A DNA stretch of 64,000 bases from Cercophora sp. LCS_1 (GCA_036250225.1 JAPZLL010000032.1:186001-250000); one strand, 5' to 3'. Counted from the first letter of the stretch, positions 20,847-31,769 are shown. Program-made: numbers and translations. Notes: generated from the letters alone by a model not told the origin.

Positions 20847-22305
20847 CTAGATAGGTACCTGTGTAGCATCATTAGGCCAAAACCCCTTCTTGAGAAGGTT
20901 ATCCTCATGCTTCAGCTCTTTCGCATACTCGCCATCCTCCTGCTTCATATTCATCCACTCCTTGTCCGGCGTAATCACGCCCAAGCACCGTTCCATGTTA
21001 TCACCTTGGCCCTCCCAAACCGCCGTATACGTCCATTTCCTCACATCAGCATGCGTTCTCAAATCCGGAAACTTGTCCGCATACGAGTTCTCCTGCTGCT
21101 TGCCGGGATACTCATACGCGACCTCGGGCTTCAGCAGCTCAAAATACTCCCAATTCGTACCCTGGTTGTTCCTCGCCGGAAAGTACGCCCTCGACGTCCC
21201 AGGGTTGACGGCCGTACCCGCCGGCGCTCCAGGAGGGTCGATGGTGAAATCCCGATGACTACGCCACTCAATCTTGGCGACTGGGACCAGGCACGCCTCG
21301 ACGCTTGACGCCCTCTTTGCTCTCTCGCCTGCGTTCAGCCCAGTCCACGAAGCTTGCTCGGCCGCCAATTCGGCGGGCGTGCACGCCCTCCGAAACAGCC
21401 ACGCCCAGGTAATGAACCTGTCATTACCCGTCACGCGCCAGAGCTTGAAGTCCCCGTCCCGCTTGGGGAAGCCCGGAGACGAGTCAGGCGGATGCGACGC
21501 CAGCGACGTAAACGTGTAGGTCGTCTTTGGCCCATCGGGAAGGTAGATGCTGGCTGGCACGCGGGTGCTTTTCCTATCAACGATTTCTGGGTTGCTGGCC
21601 ATTAGCTCGGACGTGGTTCCTCTCCAGGCCTTGTTCCAGATGCTTTGAAGCTCGGATTGCCAGGCCGTGTCGATGTCGCGACCGCCGTTGTTGTCGGTCA
21701 GGGGGTTGTCGGTTGGGATGTCTCGGGCTTCGGGTTGGTGTCCGGCTTCGAGTTTGGTGAATTTTGTCCGGAAAGATTCGAGGTTCTCGAACTCGAATTC
21801 GTCCCCGTCGCGGTGGAAGCCGTACCGGTGGTAGTCTACGGTGAAGACGGAGTCGCGGGTTGAAGGGTTGATGTAGTGTCGGGTGCGCTGGTTTTGGCGA
21901 GGAGTCATGGCGGTTTGGGAGAAGGAGTAGTACCAGCGCTTGGGTCGGTTGCGTGTTAGTTTCAGCTTTTTGCATGGGAAAACCTGGAGGGAGACCTACA
22001 GAGAGCTCACGCTGGTATGCGTCCTTGTCGCTGTTAGGCATTCGCTCGGCGAGGATGCAAGATGAAAAGCTCATGTCGCCGGGGGTTAGGTGATATTGTC
22101 TGTCTGTGGCGTTGCTGGGGTTCTTGATGTGCTTGACATCAATCCCCACCGTTGACTGCGTTGCCGCGTCGCCGTTCTCGACAACGTTTTCATCAACCTT
22201 GAACCACGCAACGGGCTTTCGCATAAAGTAAAAGTTGATTTGTCCACCGAGATCAGCGGTGTCGAAGAATGGGGGCGGTGGCCCGGCGGGCGACGAATCC
22301 CCCAT
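20847..22305 (-). CDS. Uncharacterised protein, 465 aa
   Basis: Exon 1 is 22000..22305 and exon 2 is 20847..21938. The intron 21939..21999 has a gtaggt donor, an actaac branch and a ccaag acceptor, in phase 0 (…AYQRELS | RWYYSF…). There is no signal peptide or membrane helix. The protein is polar and rich in Trp, Tyr, Pro and charged residues. Its C-terminal half has blocks such as FKLWRVTGNDRFITWAWLFR and YTAVWEGQGDNMERCLGV. I do not recognise a family. It lies on the same strand as, and 738 bp downstream of, the helical protein at 23044..24765. It could belong to the same locus, but nothing in the sequence proves a functional link. Confidence 0.68.
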
Positions 22306-23043
22306 TGGTTAGATTTGATGCCTTCAATGTTGGGAAAAAAAAAAGGAGGTCACGGTGAAAAAGCCGTATGCTGATAATAGCCCTCCTGTCCAAACTTGAG
22401 GTTCAAAAGAACATGAACTCGAAGCCGTCCCTTCGTGAGGACTCCAAGGCCGGCCATTCCACACAGACACATATACCACGAAATCCACATAAAAGGAGAC
22501 TATATATGCAAATGGTCGGCGATATGCACCGTTATGGGGCCCTGTTCAGCCCTTCCCCTCATCGTGTGCATGCCTGCATGTCAGCCCGCCTTCAGCAAGC
22601 CACCGGCTCTTGGCCGAGGTCGGCGTCCCCAAATTGCCAAATCCCGGGTTGATCACTACCGGATTCGCAAAAGTACGTCCCTCAACGGCCTCTCACGGGG
22701 CCCCCTGACGCTAAACCCTGAGAGGAAATCCCGGGATGCCTCCCATGCATGTCTCACCCGCTGGCGAACCAATTCTAGACGCGGTGACTGGAGTCACAAG
22801 CATCTATCAAAGATACGAGAACATCCAATGGAGGGTCGGTGACCCCAACTCCGAAAAATTGGCGCGTTGAGACGAGCCTACCTTTACCTACATCCTAGAG
22901 AGTGAGGGTTGATGACGACAAGAGGCGATGACATGGCAGCTGCTGACTTGTTGTTTTCGTTATGCCTGAAATCACATATCACGGATACAAAGCTCAAAAG
23001 GCTCAGAAGGTCGTGAAGCAGTCGTATTGTAATCAATAGTTTA
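22306..23043. other. Intergenic, presumed promoter of the 22305 gene
   Basis: No gene is supported. There is an A-tract at 22333-22345. Confidence 0.4.
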
Positions 23044-24765
23044 TCACTGGAAGTCCAGACTCATAGGCTGCCCATCCAAAGCGGTAGCCACCCAAACCGG
23101 ACCCCATCCCCTCGTATAAAAGACGCAGCGGGACTTGACTACTCCGGGGGCCGGGTCATAACTCCCGGTCCAGTGATCTAACTGGCCCGTTGGCTCCAGG
23201 GCCTCCAAATCGTCGTACAGCGTCCCCCACTGGGACCTGTTCAACAACTCCCGATGGAAGCCAACTGCAAGGACCCGCGTGGCTCCTTCACCGAGTTCCT
23301 CGCCATCTGTCGACAAAGGACTGATCAGATCCAGCTGGCCCGGAATCGTAGGCCTGCTGATGGCCCCATCCGGTCGCCAAACAGCTGGAGGTGGATCAAT
23401 CACCACGGGCATGCTGTCACCTTTCACGGGGTCCCACGTCGTCAACAGAGACATGGGATGCCCGTCGTACTGAAACAGAATCGTCAACGTCTTAGCCGTA
23501 CCAAATAGGGGATCTTTGCCCCCAAGAAGCGCGTTGACAAAGCCGTTCGGATCCGACCTGTCGAGCCTCAACGATGTGCCGCCCTGGCCTACAACCACGT
23601 GTCTCACAAGACAGGTGACATCACGACCAGCATATGCGGCGCCCAGGATTTCCAGCCTGGGGTCTGGGACCACCTCGCCGATTTTGGTCTTGATGTCGTC
23701 CAACAACGCATCCACGTCCTCGGTCTTCTCCAGCGGCCCCCAATTGTTGACCAGCTCGTCCACGACAGCCTGAACGTCGGCCTCAATATGGCGGATAACA
23801 CGTGTTTTCTTGGCGGGATCATTGGTCAGGGCAACATTGCAGATGTCCAGCAGGCAGGCCGCAATCGCATTCTTAGCCGTGCCCGAATCCTGCAACGTCT
23901 CGATCTTGCGAAACAGCTCGTGCGCCCTCGTATTCAAGTCGTTGGCAATGTTCTTGATGGGTACTAGACTCGCCGCGCACTCGAGCGCCACCTTGATCAT
24001 TTCCTGCACGTGCTTGTCGACATTCTCCGCAAGGCCCCTGAGGTAACCGCAGTCCTTGATCATGTCCTTGGCATTGCGGATGTCCTGGTTCGCCTGGTTT
24101 ATCTGTCTCTGGGTCTGCTCGATCTGCTTCTGGCTTTCGTGGACCTGGTGGTTGGCATCACGGGCGTACTCGCCGAATTTCAACCCAGGCACAAACGTTG
24201 TGAAGAACGTCAGCCCCATGAAAGCCGTGACGTCGTTGAGCTTGCTCCACTTTTCGAACTGGTCGCGCTGGTCATCGCGCGCGGCCATTTGAGTCTTGAG
24301 CTCGCCCCCGAGTTTGACGAGCTGGGCTTCGTACACCGGGAGACTGTTCGTCTTGGAAGTGATGGTCGTCTCCAAGGCGGCCTCCCACCCCACTAACTTG
24401 CTGTGGATGTTTTGGAACTCGTCACGCATCGAGCTCATGGCCCCGCTGTTGCGGTTGACGTTGTCGTTGTCGATTGTCACTTGGTCGTAGCCCGCCCGGA
24501 AAGCGACCATGGTCTTGTAGGCGAGCTCTTTGCGGGTTGCCTCGGGGAATGTCGAGGGGTCGTAGTTGCCGCGGATCATGACGGCCACGTGCAGGAGGTT
24601 GGTCAGGGCCGCTTTGGTGTGGTGGGTTGTGGTTGGAGAGACTCTGTCGGCTGTGTGCATGGTGGTTCGGCAGAGGCTCTGATACATGAGAAGTTGCGAA
24701 TTGATCGAGTTTTCGAGATGCACAATCTCACTGCGCGTAGGCGCCGCGACGGCTTGGTTGGCCAT
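23044..24765 (-). CDS. Helical ClyA/Cry6-like protein with DUF3395-like C-terminal domain
   Basis: A single exon from the ATG at 24765 gives 573 aa, without signal peptide. Residues 10-365 are almost entirely alpha-helical. A coiled coil at about 108-175 runs into a hydrophobic segment at 178-196 (AFMGLTFFTTFVPGLKFG), and a second heptad-rich coiled coil follows at 203-270. Long helices around a short hydrophobic hairpin are the layout of ClyA, Cry6Aa, HBL and YaxAB alpha-pore-forming proteins. Residues 368-445 (LEILGAAYAGRDVTCLVRHV, then KTLTILFQYDGHP) resemble the beta domain at the end of DNAJC11 (DUF3395). The function is not known; pore formation is inference from architecture. The gene is divergent from a second helical gene at 25605. 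Confidence 0.75.
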   Translation of the reverse strand: MANQAVAAPTRSEIVHLENSINSQLLMYQSLCRTTMHTADRVSPTTTHHTKAALTNLLHVAVMIRGNYDPSTFPEATRKELAYKTMVAFRAGYDQVTIDNDNVNRNSGAMSSMRDEFQNIHSKLVGWEAALETTITSKTNSLPVYEAQLVKLGGELKTQMAARDDQRDQFEKWSKLNDVTAFMGLTFFTTFVPGLKFGEYARDANHQVHESQKQIEQTQRQINQANQDIRNAKDMIKDCGYLRGLAENVDKHVQEMIKVALECAASLVPIKNIANDLNTRAHELFRKIETLQDSGTAKNAIAACLLDICNVALTNDPAKKTRVIRHIEADVQAVVDELVNNWGPLEKTEDVDALLDDIKTKIGEVVPDPRLEILGAAYAGRDVTCLVRHVVVGQGGTSLRLDRSDPNGFVNALLGGKDPLFGTAKTLTILFQYDGHPMSLLTTWDPVKGDSMPVVIDPPPAVWRPDGAISRPTIPGQLDLISPLSTDGEELGEGATRVLAVGFHRELLNRSQWGTLYDDLEALEPTGQLDHWTGSYDPAPGVVKSRCVFYTRGWGPVWVATALDGQPMSLDFQ

Positions 24766-25604
24766 GATGGATGGATGACGGTGGTCGAGGTGTTGACAAT
24801 GAAAACGACAAGTATAGGTGAGAGCGAAAAGTGACCAGGTTTCTGACCTTGTGTACTTGATTTGCTTGACTTCCCAACAATTGCCCTTGCCCCGGTCTTA
24901 TACTTGTGACTTTCCATCCCAAGGCCTCCGGTGCTTTGCTGCCACCTTGACGCCGAGTCGCGTCTCTGTGTCCCAATCGAGTAATCCGGCCAAAATCTGT
25001 CCTCTGAATTGTGCGAGGCATGCAGCATCATGAAATGGAGCCGCCGGCAGACAGCTGGTCTCTCGTTGACGGCCGAGCCTCCCCGGACGGGTAAAAGACC
25101 GACGATGTGGCGTCAACGTGCATCGCTGAATCTCAGCCCAATCCGCTAATGCGGGAAGTCGTCCACTGACAACGACCAAACCCCGCATCGTATGCATGTG
25201 AATCGCTTCACAGCCCAGCCACACACAACTTTGCTTCACTTGCGCGCAAAGAAGTGACAAGACGCTAGTCATGAAATGAGCTAGCCGTCTTTTCGACGTC
25301 TCCGGTGTCGCCAGGGGTGCCGGGCACCGTTGCGTTGTTGCTTTTGCGACGAGAACTTGGAGTCCTCAGAAGATGGCAGGGGAATGAGCTTCGGGGTTGG
25401 GGATACATAAGGAGAGACAGGCGGAAGGAACGAAGGGGGCAAATTCCCGTCATTCATCGATCTGACCTTCCATCTGGTCGCACTTTCTATCCCGACCCTA
25501 ATTAGCTGCTTCCTTCCTTTCTTTCCTTTCACCATCGATCTCGACCCTTGCCAACTCGTCGCTTCCTTGCGTTTCCCGGCCCCATCCCAGCTCCCAAGTC
25601 AACC
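24766..25604. promoter_or_regulatory. Divergent promoter between two helical-protein genes
   Basis: 839 bp separate the two start codons. A long pyrimidine tract (cttccttcctttctttccttt) at about 25508-25530 precedes the right-hand ATG, as is common in fungal promoters. A clear TATA box was not found. The head-to-head arrangement would allow joint expression. Confidence 0.5.
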
Positions 25605-27881
25605 ATGTCTTCCGACGCTGTCGAGGTCAGCAGGGCGCTCGCGCCTGTCGATACCAAGTCCATCAGCAAAGACATCAAGGATTCGCTGATGGGCATCGCC
25701 CCCGACTTTGGCACTGTCATGATGTCGGCGCCCCTCGCCATCTCCTCGCTCGGTCTTTGCTGCGCGGCCGCTCAATCCAAGGAGGTCCGGGCCATCAAGC
25801 TCAAAGCGCCCGAGGGGAGGAAGTTCCGCTATCTCGGCTGGGACTACCTTAGCTCCAACCTGATGCAATGTGTCGACGAGGGCCGCAGAGCCTTCGACAC
25901 GGCCCACGGAGGCATGGGTGGCATTGCCAGCCGGGCAAGGACCATCGATGCCACCGTCATCCAGATCGTCGCGACGCTCGCCGACCCCCAGGGACGAAAG
26001 GAAAACCTGCTCGTCGACGTCGGGACGGTTCGCATCAACGCAAATGAGTGCTCCAAGATAGCCATCGAAATCGACAGTGCCTTTGATCTTTTTCTCGAGT
26101 TCGTTCGCGAGCTGAGCCAGGCCTGCGACAACCAGAAGAACACCACGGGCGAAGAGCTCGACGCCACCGACCGCGACCTTAAGGCCGAGAAGGCCAAGCG
26201 TGATGCCCAGGAGAGAGCGGTCAAGTCGGCCGAGGCCATGGCCAAACGCATGGAAGAGGAATTGGGCGTGGCCAGCGAGGCCTACAAGAAGGCATCAGAC
26301 GAATATCCGTCGGTGTGGGACGTGGTCGGTGCTGAGATTGTCAAGGGCCTGGCCGATTCCTTCACCACGTTTGTGAATGCCGCCATCCCAGTCATGATGG
26401 AACAGCTATCGCCCTTTAAGAAGCTTACCACAGCTACCAACGCGTTGGGAGATCTAACCAGAGGTACCATCGATGCCGTCGAGGACATTAGGAACGGCCC
26501 CGACGGACCCCAGGGCGTACCGCAGCCGCAACCGCAGACTACGGCCCAGTTTGTCTCGGACCCCGCCTTCTCCCAAGTCAAGAGAGACCTCCCCTTGCTC
26601 AACCTCCTGAAGGATGTCCTCTTCTCCGGCGATGAGGGTGGCGTCAACTGGGAAAAGGCGATGAAAAAGGATCCCAAAGCCGACCCGAAGAAAGCAGTTC
26701 CCTTTATCAACTTTCTCCACAATACCCTCGGCACCTCGGCTACCAACTTCAAGAGCCTTGCGGGCAATGGCAAGCCTAGCTTCGAGTACACGGCCGTCCT
26801 AACCGAAGTCGTCGGGATCACGAAGGACATGCTCCGCGAGCTCACGCAAAAGCAAAACGACAATACCTACACGCTGCCACCCAAGATGGACCCCCAAACC
26901 TACAATTGGCACACTACCTTTGACACGCAATACTCCAAGGCCCTCGAGCTTGAGGGTCTCTCGGCCTCCTTTCCTGGTGCTTCACCGACAGGCTTTCCGT
27001 CCATCACCCCTCCTGGAGCCAAGCCAGCCGACAACTCATTCCTGAACTCAGCCATGGACGGTGCCAACCAGCGCCTGCAAATGACACGGGAGACGTACAT
27101 CGCCACGCAGAAGAATTATGTCGAAGCTGGCACACTCCTCGTCAACACGCAAACCCGCTTTGCCGAGATCGAAGCCAACTTGGTCAAGCTGCAAGACACA
27201 TCCATCCACCTGTCAACCGTCCTGGAGGTCCTCAAGAATGCAGTCGACCTCGTCCAACAGGTCAAAACCCACATCAACTACCTGTGCAACTTTTTCGAGG
27301 CCATTTCCAACTGCATCTCTACGCTCGTCACAGCCCAGGTTACGCCATTCCTGGAGCACATCACCATCAACGTGGACGCGCGAAACAATCCCGAGGCCAC
27401 GGGGCTGATCAATGCTTATTCGTGGGCCGAGTCTCAGAAACAAGCCATCTATCAAAACGTGATAACCATTCGCTCGTATTTCTCTGCGTATGGCGACGTG
27501 GCAAACATGTGGGTTAGACTCTCAAATGACAATATCATGCCGGGCATGGCGCTGCTCAACTTGATTGTGCTTGAGCGGGAGAACCCCGATGCTCGTGCTG
27601 CCAAGGCACGGGACTTGGAGGCTTGGAAGACAAAGGCTGTTCAAAATGTGAGGTCTATTGCCAAGGAGTCGATGGATCGGATTCAAGCGGATATGCAGAA
27701 ACGGGTGGATTTGTTTGCCAGAGAGACGAAGCGCTTGCCGCCGCTGCCGGAGGAGAGTAGAAAGGCTATCAAGAGGGTTGCCGAGGTGGCGGAGGAGACG
27801 GGGAAGAAGATGCTTGTGGAGGGGCCAAAGGGACTCAGCAGCGCTATTGCGAAGGGGTTGGTGCCTGATGGATGGGATTGA
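25605..27881 (+). CDS. Large helical protein, alpha-pore-forming-like architecture
   Basis: A single exon from the ATG at 25605 (context caaccATG) gives 758 aa. It has no signal peptide, and a hydrophobic patch lies at residues 38-56. A Lys/Glu/Ala-rich coiled coil at about 182-232 is followed by a hydrophobic segment at 237-268 (VVGAEIVKGLADSFTTFVNA). Then comes a Pro-rich linker at 300-313 (GPQGVPQPQPQTTAQ). The C-terminal half is again helical: a heptad-rich stretch at 484-560, helices to 665, and a charged tail. Two coiled-coil arms around a buried hydrophobic hairpin recall the B-type partners of bipartite alpha-pore-forming systems such as YaxAB or XaxAB. This is structural analogy, not demonstrated homology. 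The divergent neighbour at 23044..24765 has the same layout. Confidence 0.75.
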   Translation: MSSDAVEVSRALAPVDTKSISKDIKDSLMGIAPDFGTVMMSAPLAISSLGLCCAAAQSKEVRAIKLKAPEGRKFRYLGWDYLSSNLMQCVDEGRRAFDTAHGGMGGIASRARTIDATVIQIVATLADPQGRKENLLVDVGTVRINANECSKIAIEIDSAFDLFLEFVRELSQACDNQKNTTGEELDATDRDLKAEKAKRDAQERAVKSAEAMAKRMEEELGVASEAYKKASDEYPSVWDVVGAEIVKGLADSFTTFVNAAIPVMMEQLSPFKKLTTATNALGDLTRGTIDAVEDIRNGPDGPQGVPQPQPQTTAQFVSDPAFSQVKRDLPLLNLLKDVLFSGDEGGVNWEKAMKKDPKADPKKAVPFINFLHNTLGTSATNFKSLAGNGKPSFEYTAVLTEVVGITKDMLRELTQKQNDNTYTLPPKMDPQTYNWHTTFDTQYSKALELEGLSASFPGASPTGFPSITPPGAKPADNSFLNSAMDGANQRLQMTRETYIATQKNYVEAGTLLVNTQTRFAEIEANLVKLQDTSIHLSTVLEVLKNAVDLVQQVKTHINYLCNFFEAISNCISTLVTAQVTPFLEHITINVDARNNPEATGLINAYSWAESQKQAIYQNVITIRSYFSAYGDVANMWVRLSNDNIMPGMALLNLIVLERENPDARAAKARDLEAWKTKAVQNVRSIAKESMDRIQADMQKRVDLFARETKRLPPLPEESRKAIKRVAEVAEETGKKMLVEGPKGLSSAIAKGLVPDGWD

Positions 27882-28188
27882 GCGGCGTTGGGTAGCGTCG
27901 CGGTCATGGAACGAGTTGAGCAGGGGTGGTTCAGACGTAGATAGGTTGAAAAGGGCTTTTCATTATTTCCTTTATACGCCTTGGAATAAGCATCGAGGTG
28001 TTTTGGAGAGTTTCTCGGGTAGCCTAATAACTTTGCGATGCATCACCGTTTGGTCATAGTAGTCGTTAAAGAGACACACATCTCTCTATCTTCCCCAGCC
28101 TCAGATTTATCTCGTTTTTTTTTTCTGGAGTTGATCCTAAAAGAGAGATCCTGGCTTATCTTGACCTGTTTCCGTCTCAAACTGTCCC
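27882..28188. other. Intergenic between convergent genes
   Basis: 3' flanks of the helical-protein gene and the FAD monooxygenase. Contains a T-tract at 28117-28125. No gene. Confidence 0.5.
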
Positions 28189-29620
28189 CTAGCCATAAGT
28201 TGAGTACGGCGTCAACAGCTTCAAGCTCCTGGCCTTGATCTGTTTCTTCCACGGAACCCTCCCCTCAAACGTCTCCTCGCCCTCGACAAAGTCCAACACC
28301 AGCGTCTTGCTAATACCCTTGGCAACAACATGGGTCAACAGAAAGTTATCCAACCCCGGAATCCTCGGGAAAATATATCGATCCGCCACCCGAAACGCCC
28401 AGTTATGCCAAGCCGACGCCCTCGTCAGAAACCTCGACGCATCGTAATCCTTCTGCAGCAGTTCCATCCGCGCAGCCTTGTACCGAGAAAAAGCCCCCAT
28501 AAGATGCTCAATCTCTAAAAGTCCGGACGACGACGGCGGCGACGAAAATAACATGGCGTGCAACTCGTTCACCAGCGCCACGACGTCCTGAATCCCATTG
28601 TTGTACCCCAGTCCGTGATTCGGCGTCATCTTGTGACAGGCGTCGCCGACGAGCACGATCCGTCCCCAGCTCCAGTGCTCCACTACGCCCTCCTCCAGAT
28701 TCGCCATGCCGCTGGTATACATGTACGCATCCCGCAGCACGTCCTTGACGCGGAGACCCTCGCTGACGGCAAGGTACCGTGCGCGATACGCCAAAGCGGC
28801 CGTTTCGTCGGCCGTGTACCGCACCTTGTCAGAAGTCGGCTGGTCGAGCCGCTCGTAGATAAACATCCACGACCTGTCTTTGCCGTTGAGGCACTGCACG
28901 GACAGACCCTTGCCGTGGGATTCGACGTAGTCGCCGCTGTCTAGGCCGGCCGGGCGCGGAAAGTTGCACCACAGCGCTCTGTACTCGGCGAGGAAGGGCT
29001 TCTCCTCGTTGATTTGCGACTCCGGCGTGCCGAGCGTGAGCGCGAGCTGGCGCATGCGCTGGCGCACGACGCTGTGGACGCCGTCGGCGCCGATGAGCAT
29101 GGATCCGGTGTAGTGGGTTCCGTCCTCGCAAAAGACCTGGACGCCGTCCGTGTTGGCGAGGATGTTGATGACTTTTTTGCTGGTCAAGATGCAGGCCTTG
29201 TCATCGTCGCCGAGGCCGTCGAAGAGGGCTTGGAGGAGGTCGGCGCGGTGGAAGACTACGGGGGCTGTTCCATGGCTGGGAGGTGTCAGTTCTTGGCGTG
29301 ATACTAGGGGAGGTGAGGGCGCACTTCTTTTTAAATGTTGACGGCGCGCTGCTCTCTCTGTACTTGTACCCGTCGAGGGTGAACGTCGTGCAGCGTTTCA
29401 CTTCGGCGCCGATGGGGCGCAGGCGGCGCCAGAGACCGAGTTGCGCCAGAACGCGCAGACCTTGCGGGTAGAGCGCCAGACTTGCGCCAACGTCTGCGAC
29501 GACCGAGTGGCGGCGCTCGAGGACGATGTAGTCGATGCCTGCTTGCGACAGGGCGTGTGCGGCTGTCAGTCCTGCCGGACCACCGCCAATGACGATGACT
29601 CTAAAGCGCTTCTCGGACAT
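28189..29620 (-). CDS. Group A FAD-dependent monooxygenase
   Basis: Exon 1 is 29325..29620 and exon 2 is 28189..29275. The intron 29276..29324 has a gtgcgc donor, an actgac branch and a cccag acceptor, in phase 2 (…TFKKN | HGTAPVVFHRADL). The product is 460 aa. The FAD-binding motifs are the GGGPAG dinucleotide fold at residues 12-17, the DG motif GADGVHSVVR near 162 and the GD motif GDACHKMTPNHGLGYNNG near 309. The GD motif with HKMTPN is typical of salicylate-hydroxylase-like and paxM-type epoxidase enzymes. These use NAD(P)H and O2 to hydroxylate or epoxidise aromatic or prenylated substrates. No polyketide synthase, terpene cyclase or prenyltransferase is nearby, so the substrate cannot be inferred from context. 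Confidence 0.88.
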
Positions 29621-31085
29621 CTTGATGGTTGTGGGTGGTGAGGGGGAAAAAAAATATGCAAGAGGAGGGGTCGAAGCTTCAGAATTTGCGTCACAACAAG
29701 AAATTCCAAGTTCCAGAGCTGTTGGTGCAGCGACGGAGAGAGTGATGAGACGGAAGGGGGTCCGGCTTGGCAGGGCCGGCTTGGTGGGGTGTTTTTGCGG
29801 CCTTGGCAACAAAGCCGGATCGGAACGCGGGGCTTGGTGACAAAGCTTGACCGGACGGAAGGGTGAAGAATACCAAGTCCTTGTATCGCGACAATAGTAC
29901 GGACCGTTGCGGTCAAGTGCGCGGGGCAGTGATAGGGGACCCCTGTATTTCGTCCCTTGAGACGGAATGGCGATCAGTGAAGGCAGGCAGTTGACCGCCG
30001 GGAACGTAAGGTAGCGGGCCGTGTTGGCTTTGTTGCCAGCATTCTGCCATCGAGCTAGCAGAGGTTTCCGTCTTCTTCGCTTGTTCAGAGCGAATTATTC
30101 CTCGCAGCTTGCACCAGCCTTCTTCACGCAAACAGAGCACAATGTTATTGGGTCACCACCCATGCTGTTACTGCGGCCAACGGTGGTCAACTATAGAGAA
30201 CATGAGAGATCCGGGTCTAGATTTATGAGGAGAACCACGCAAGACCCTTGCAATCGACACAGCTCCAGACATCTTCAACCTCGCAGGCATAATCCGTGAA
30301 TTTTTTGAAACCCCGGGTTGCTCCTCCCCTTTTTTCATGGCCAGATCGAAGGAAAACGGAATAAAGTTCAAGTCTTTGGCCTTCGACGGCCCCACCTTGA
30401 CACAAGCTTCGGTCCCGTCCCGTCCCGACTTGGTATGGTAAAAGCCAAGCCGGAAATGGCCCTTGCCCTTCAAAGGGTCGCCCATCTCTGTCCCGCCCTC
30501 TGTCGGAATTCGCCGTCGGGATCTGGGCAAGCCTTTAGCTCAGGCGACCTTGTGGGGCGTTCCTCAATCTTTACCCCTCTATCCTTCTTTTTCACTGCTC
30601 TCCCGTCGACGGCACAGTATCTGGATTACCTCACTAACAAACTTACCACCTCAACGGGGCAGGTGGTCCATTCGACAAGCAGAGGATCATGCAAGGGGAC
30701 CATCCCGGCTGCTTGGCCCTGGGGACGAGAGCGGGTCGGTCATGTTTCGCCTAGGAACTCATCGGGTGCTAAACATAGCTTGGCTGTGTCGAAACAATCA
30801 TGAAATTCATCGTGGGGTTACTCCGGTCATATTTTCTATTCGTTCCTGGGTTTCGTAGGTTTAATATCCTGATAAGGGGCATCCATCAAGCCTCAGTCAT
30901 ACATCGGACAGGCGTCTAGTGGTTGCTCCTCTGCATCTTTGCATCACCAAAGCCGGGCACCATCCGCAAAGCCGGGCAACACGCCTTGGCATACCTGAAT
31001 TTTAAAAACCCGAGATTGTACTTCGGAGAAAGCTTGCATCCCAACCCCTGCCTCCCTCCCATCTTTTCCATGAGACTCCTCCACA
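29621..31085. other. Long intergenic stretch
   Basis: Divergent upstream region of the FAD monooxygenase and the carbonic anhydrase, about 1.46 kb. I found no gene with a valid start and no RNA gene. Confidence 0.45.
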
Positions 31086-31769
31086 ATGACAGTTGAACCC
31101 ACCAAGCCAACGGACACTCCCTCTCCCTCCCAACTCCTCGCCAACAATCACGAGTGGGCAACCTCAATCACCTCAAACAACCCCTCGTTCTTCCGCGACC
31201 TGGCAGCCAACGCTCAAAGACCAAAATACCTCTGGATCGGATGCAGCGACTCCCGCGCCTCGCCCGAGCTCCTAACCGGCCTCGGCCTAGGTGACGTCTT
31301 TGCCCAACGCAACATTGCCAACCAGGTGGACAACGCGGACCCTAGCGTCCTCGGTGTTATTGCCTTTGCAGTCCAGGCCCTGGGAGTCAGGCATATCATT
31401 GTGTGCGGACATACGCACTGCGGAGGTGCGCACGCTTCGTTGCCGGGTAAGGATGGCGAGATGAAGACGCTTGCTACGCCGTGGTTGCGACACTCTGTGG
31501 GCCCGTGGTTGCACGGGTTGAGGGATGTCTATCGGTTGTATGAAGAGGAGCTGGATGAGATTGTGGACGAGGAGAAAAGGAGGGATCGACTTGCGGAGGT
31601 TAATGTCCTTGAGCAGTGTAGGAATGTGGAAAGGATCTTGAGGGCGCATTCTGATGGCGAGAATGTTACTGTGCATGGGTGGATGTTTGAAATGGGCAGC
31701 GGGATGTTGGTGGATGTGCTGGGTGACGCGGCTAGCAAGCCGGGGCTTCCCTTGCCCTTGCCACTTTAG
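31086..31769 (+). CDS. Beta-class carbonic anhydrase
   Basis: A single exon gives 227 aa from the ATG at 31086. The enzyme interconverts CO2 and bicarbonate. Zinc ligands are visible: Cys53 in CSDSR, with the Asp55-Arg57 dyad, and His109 and Cys112 in CGHTHCGG. The length and the block IANQVDNADPSVLGVIAFAV are normal for the class. The N-terminus is hydrophilic with Pro/Thr/Ser and has no obvious mitochondrial presequence or signal peptide, so the cytosol is the simplest location. The last residues are an unusual Leu/Pro alternation (GLPLPLPL). The call is secure. Confidence 0.95.
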   Translation: MTVEPTKPTDTPSPSQLLANNHEWATSITSNNPSFFRDLAANAQRPKYLWIGCSDSRASPELLTGLGLGDVFAQRNIANQVDNADPSVLGVIAFAVQALGVRHIIVCGHTHCGGAHASLPGKDGEMKTLATPWLRHSVGPWLHGLRDVYRLYEEELDEIVDEEKRRDRLAEVNVLEQCRNVERILRAHSDGENVTVHGWMFEMGSGMLVDVLGDAASKPGLPLPLPL

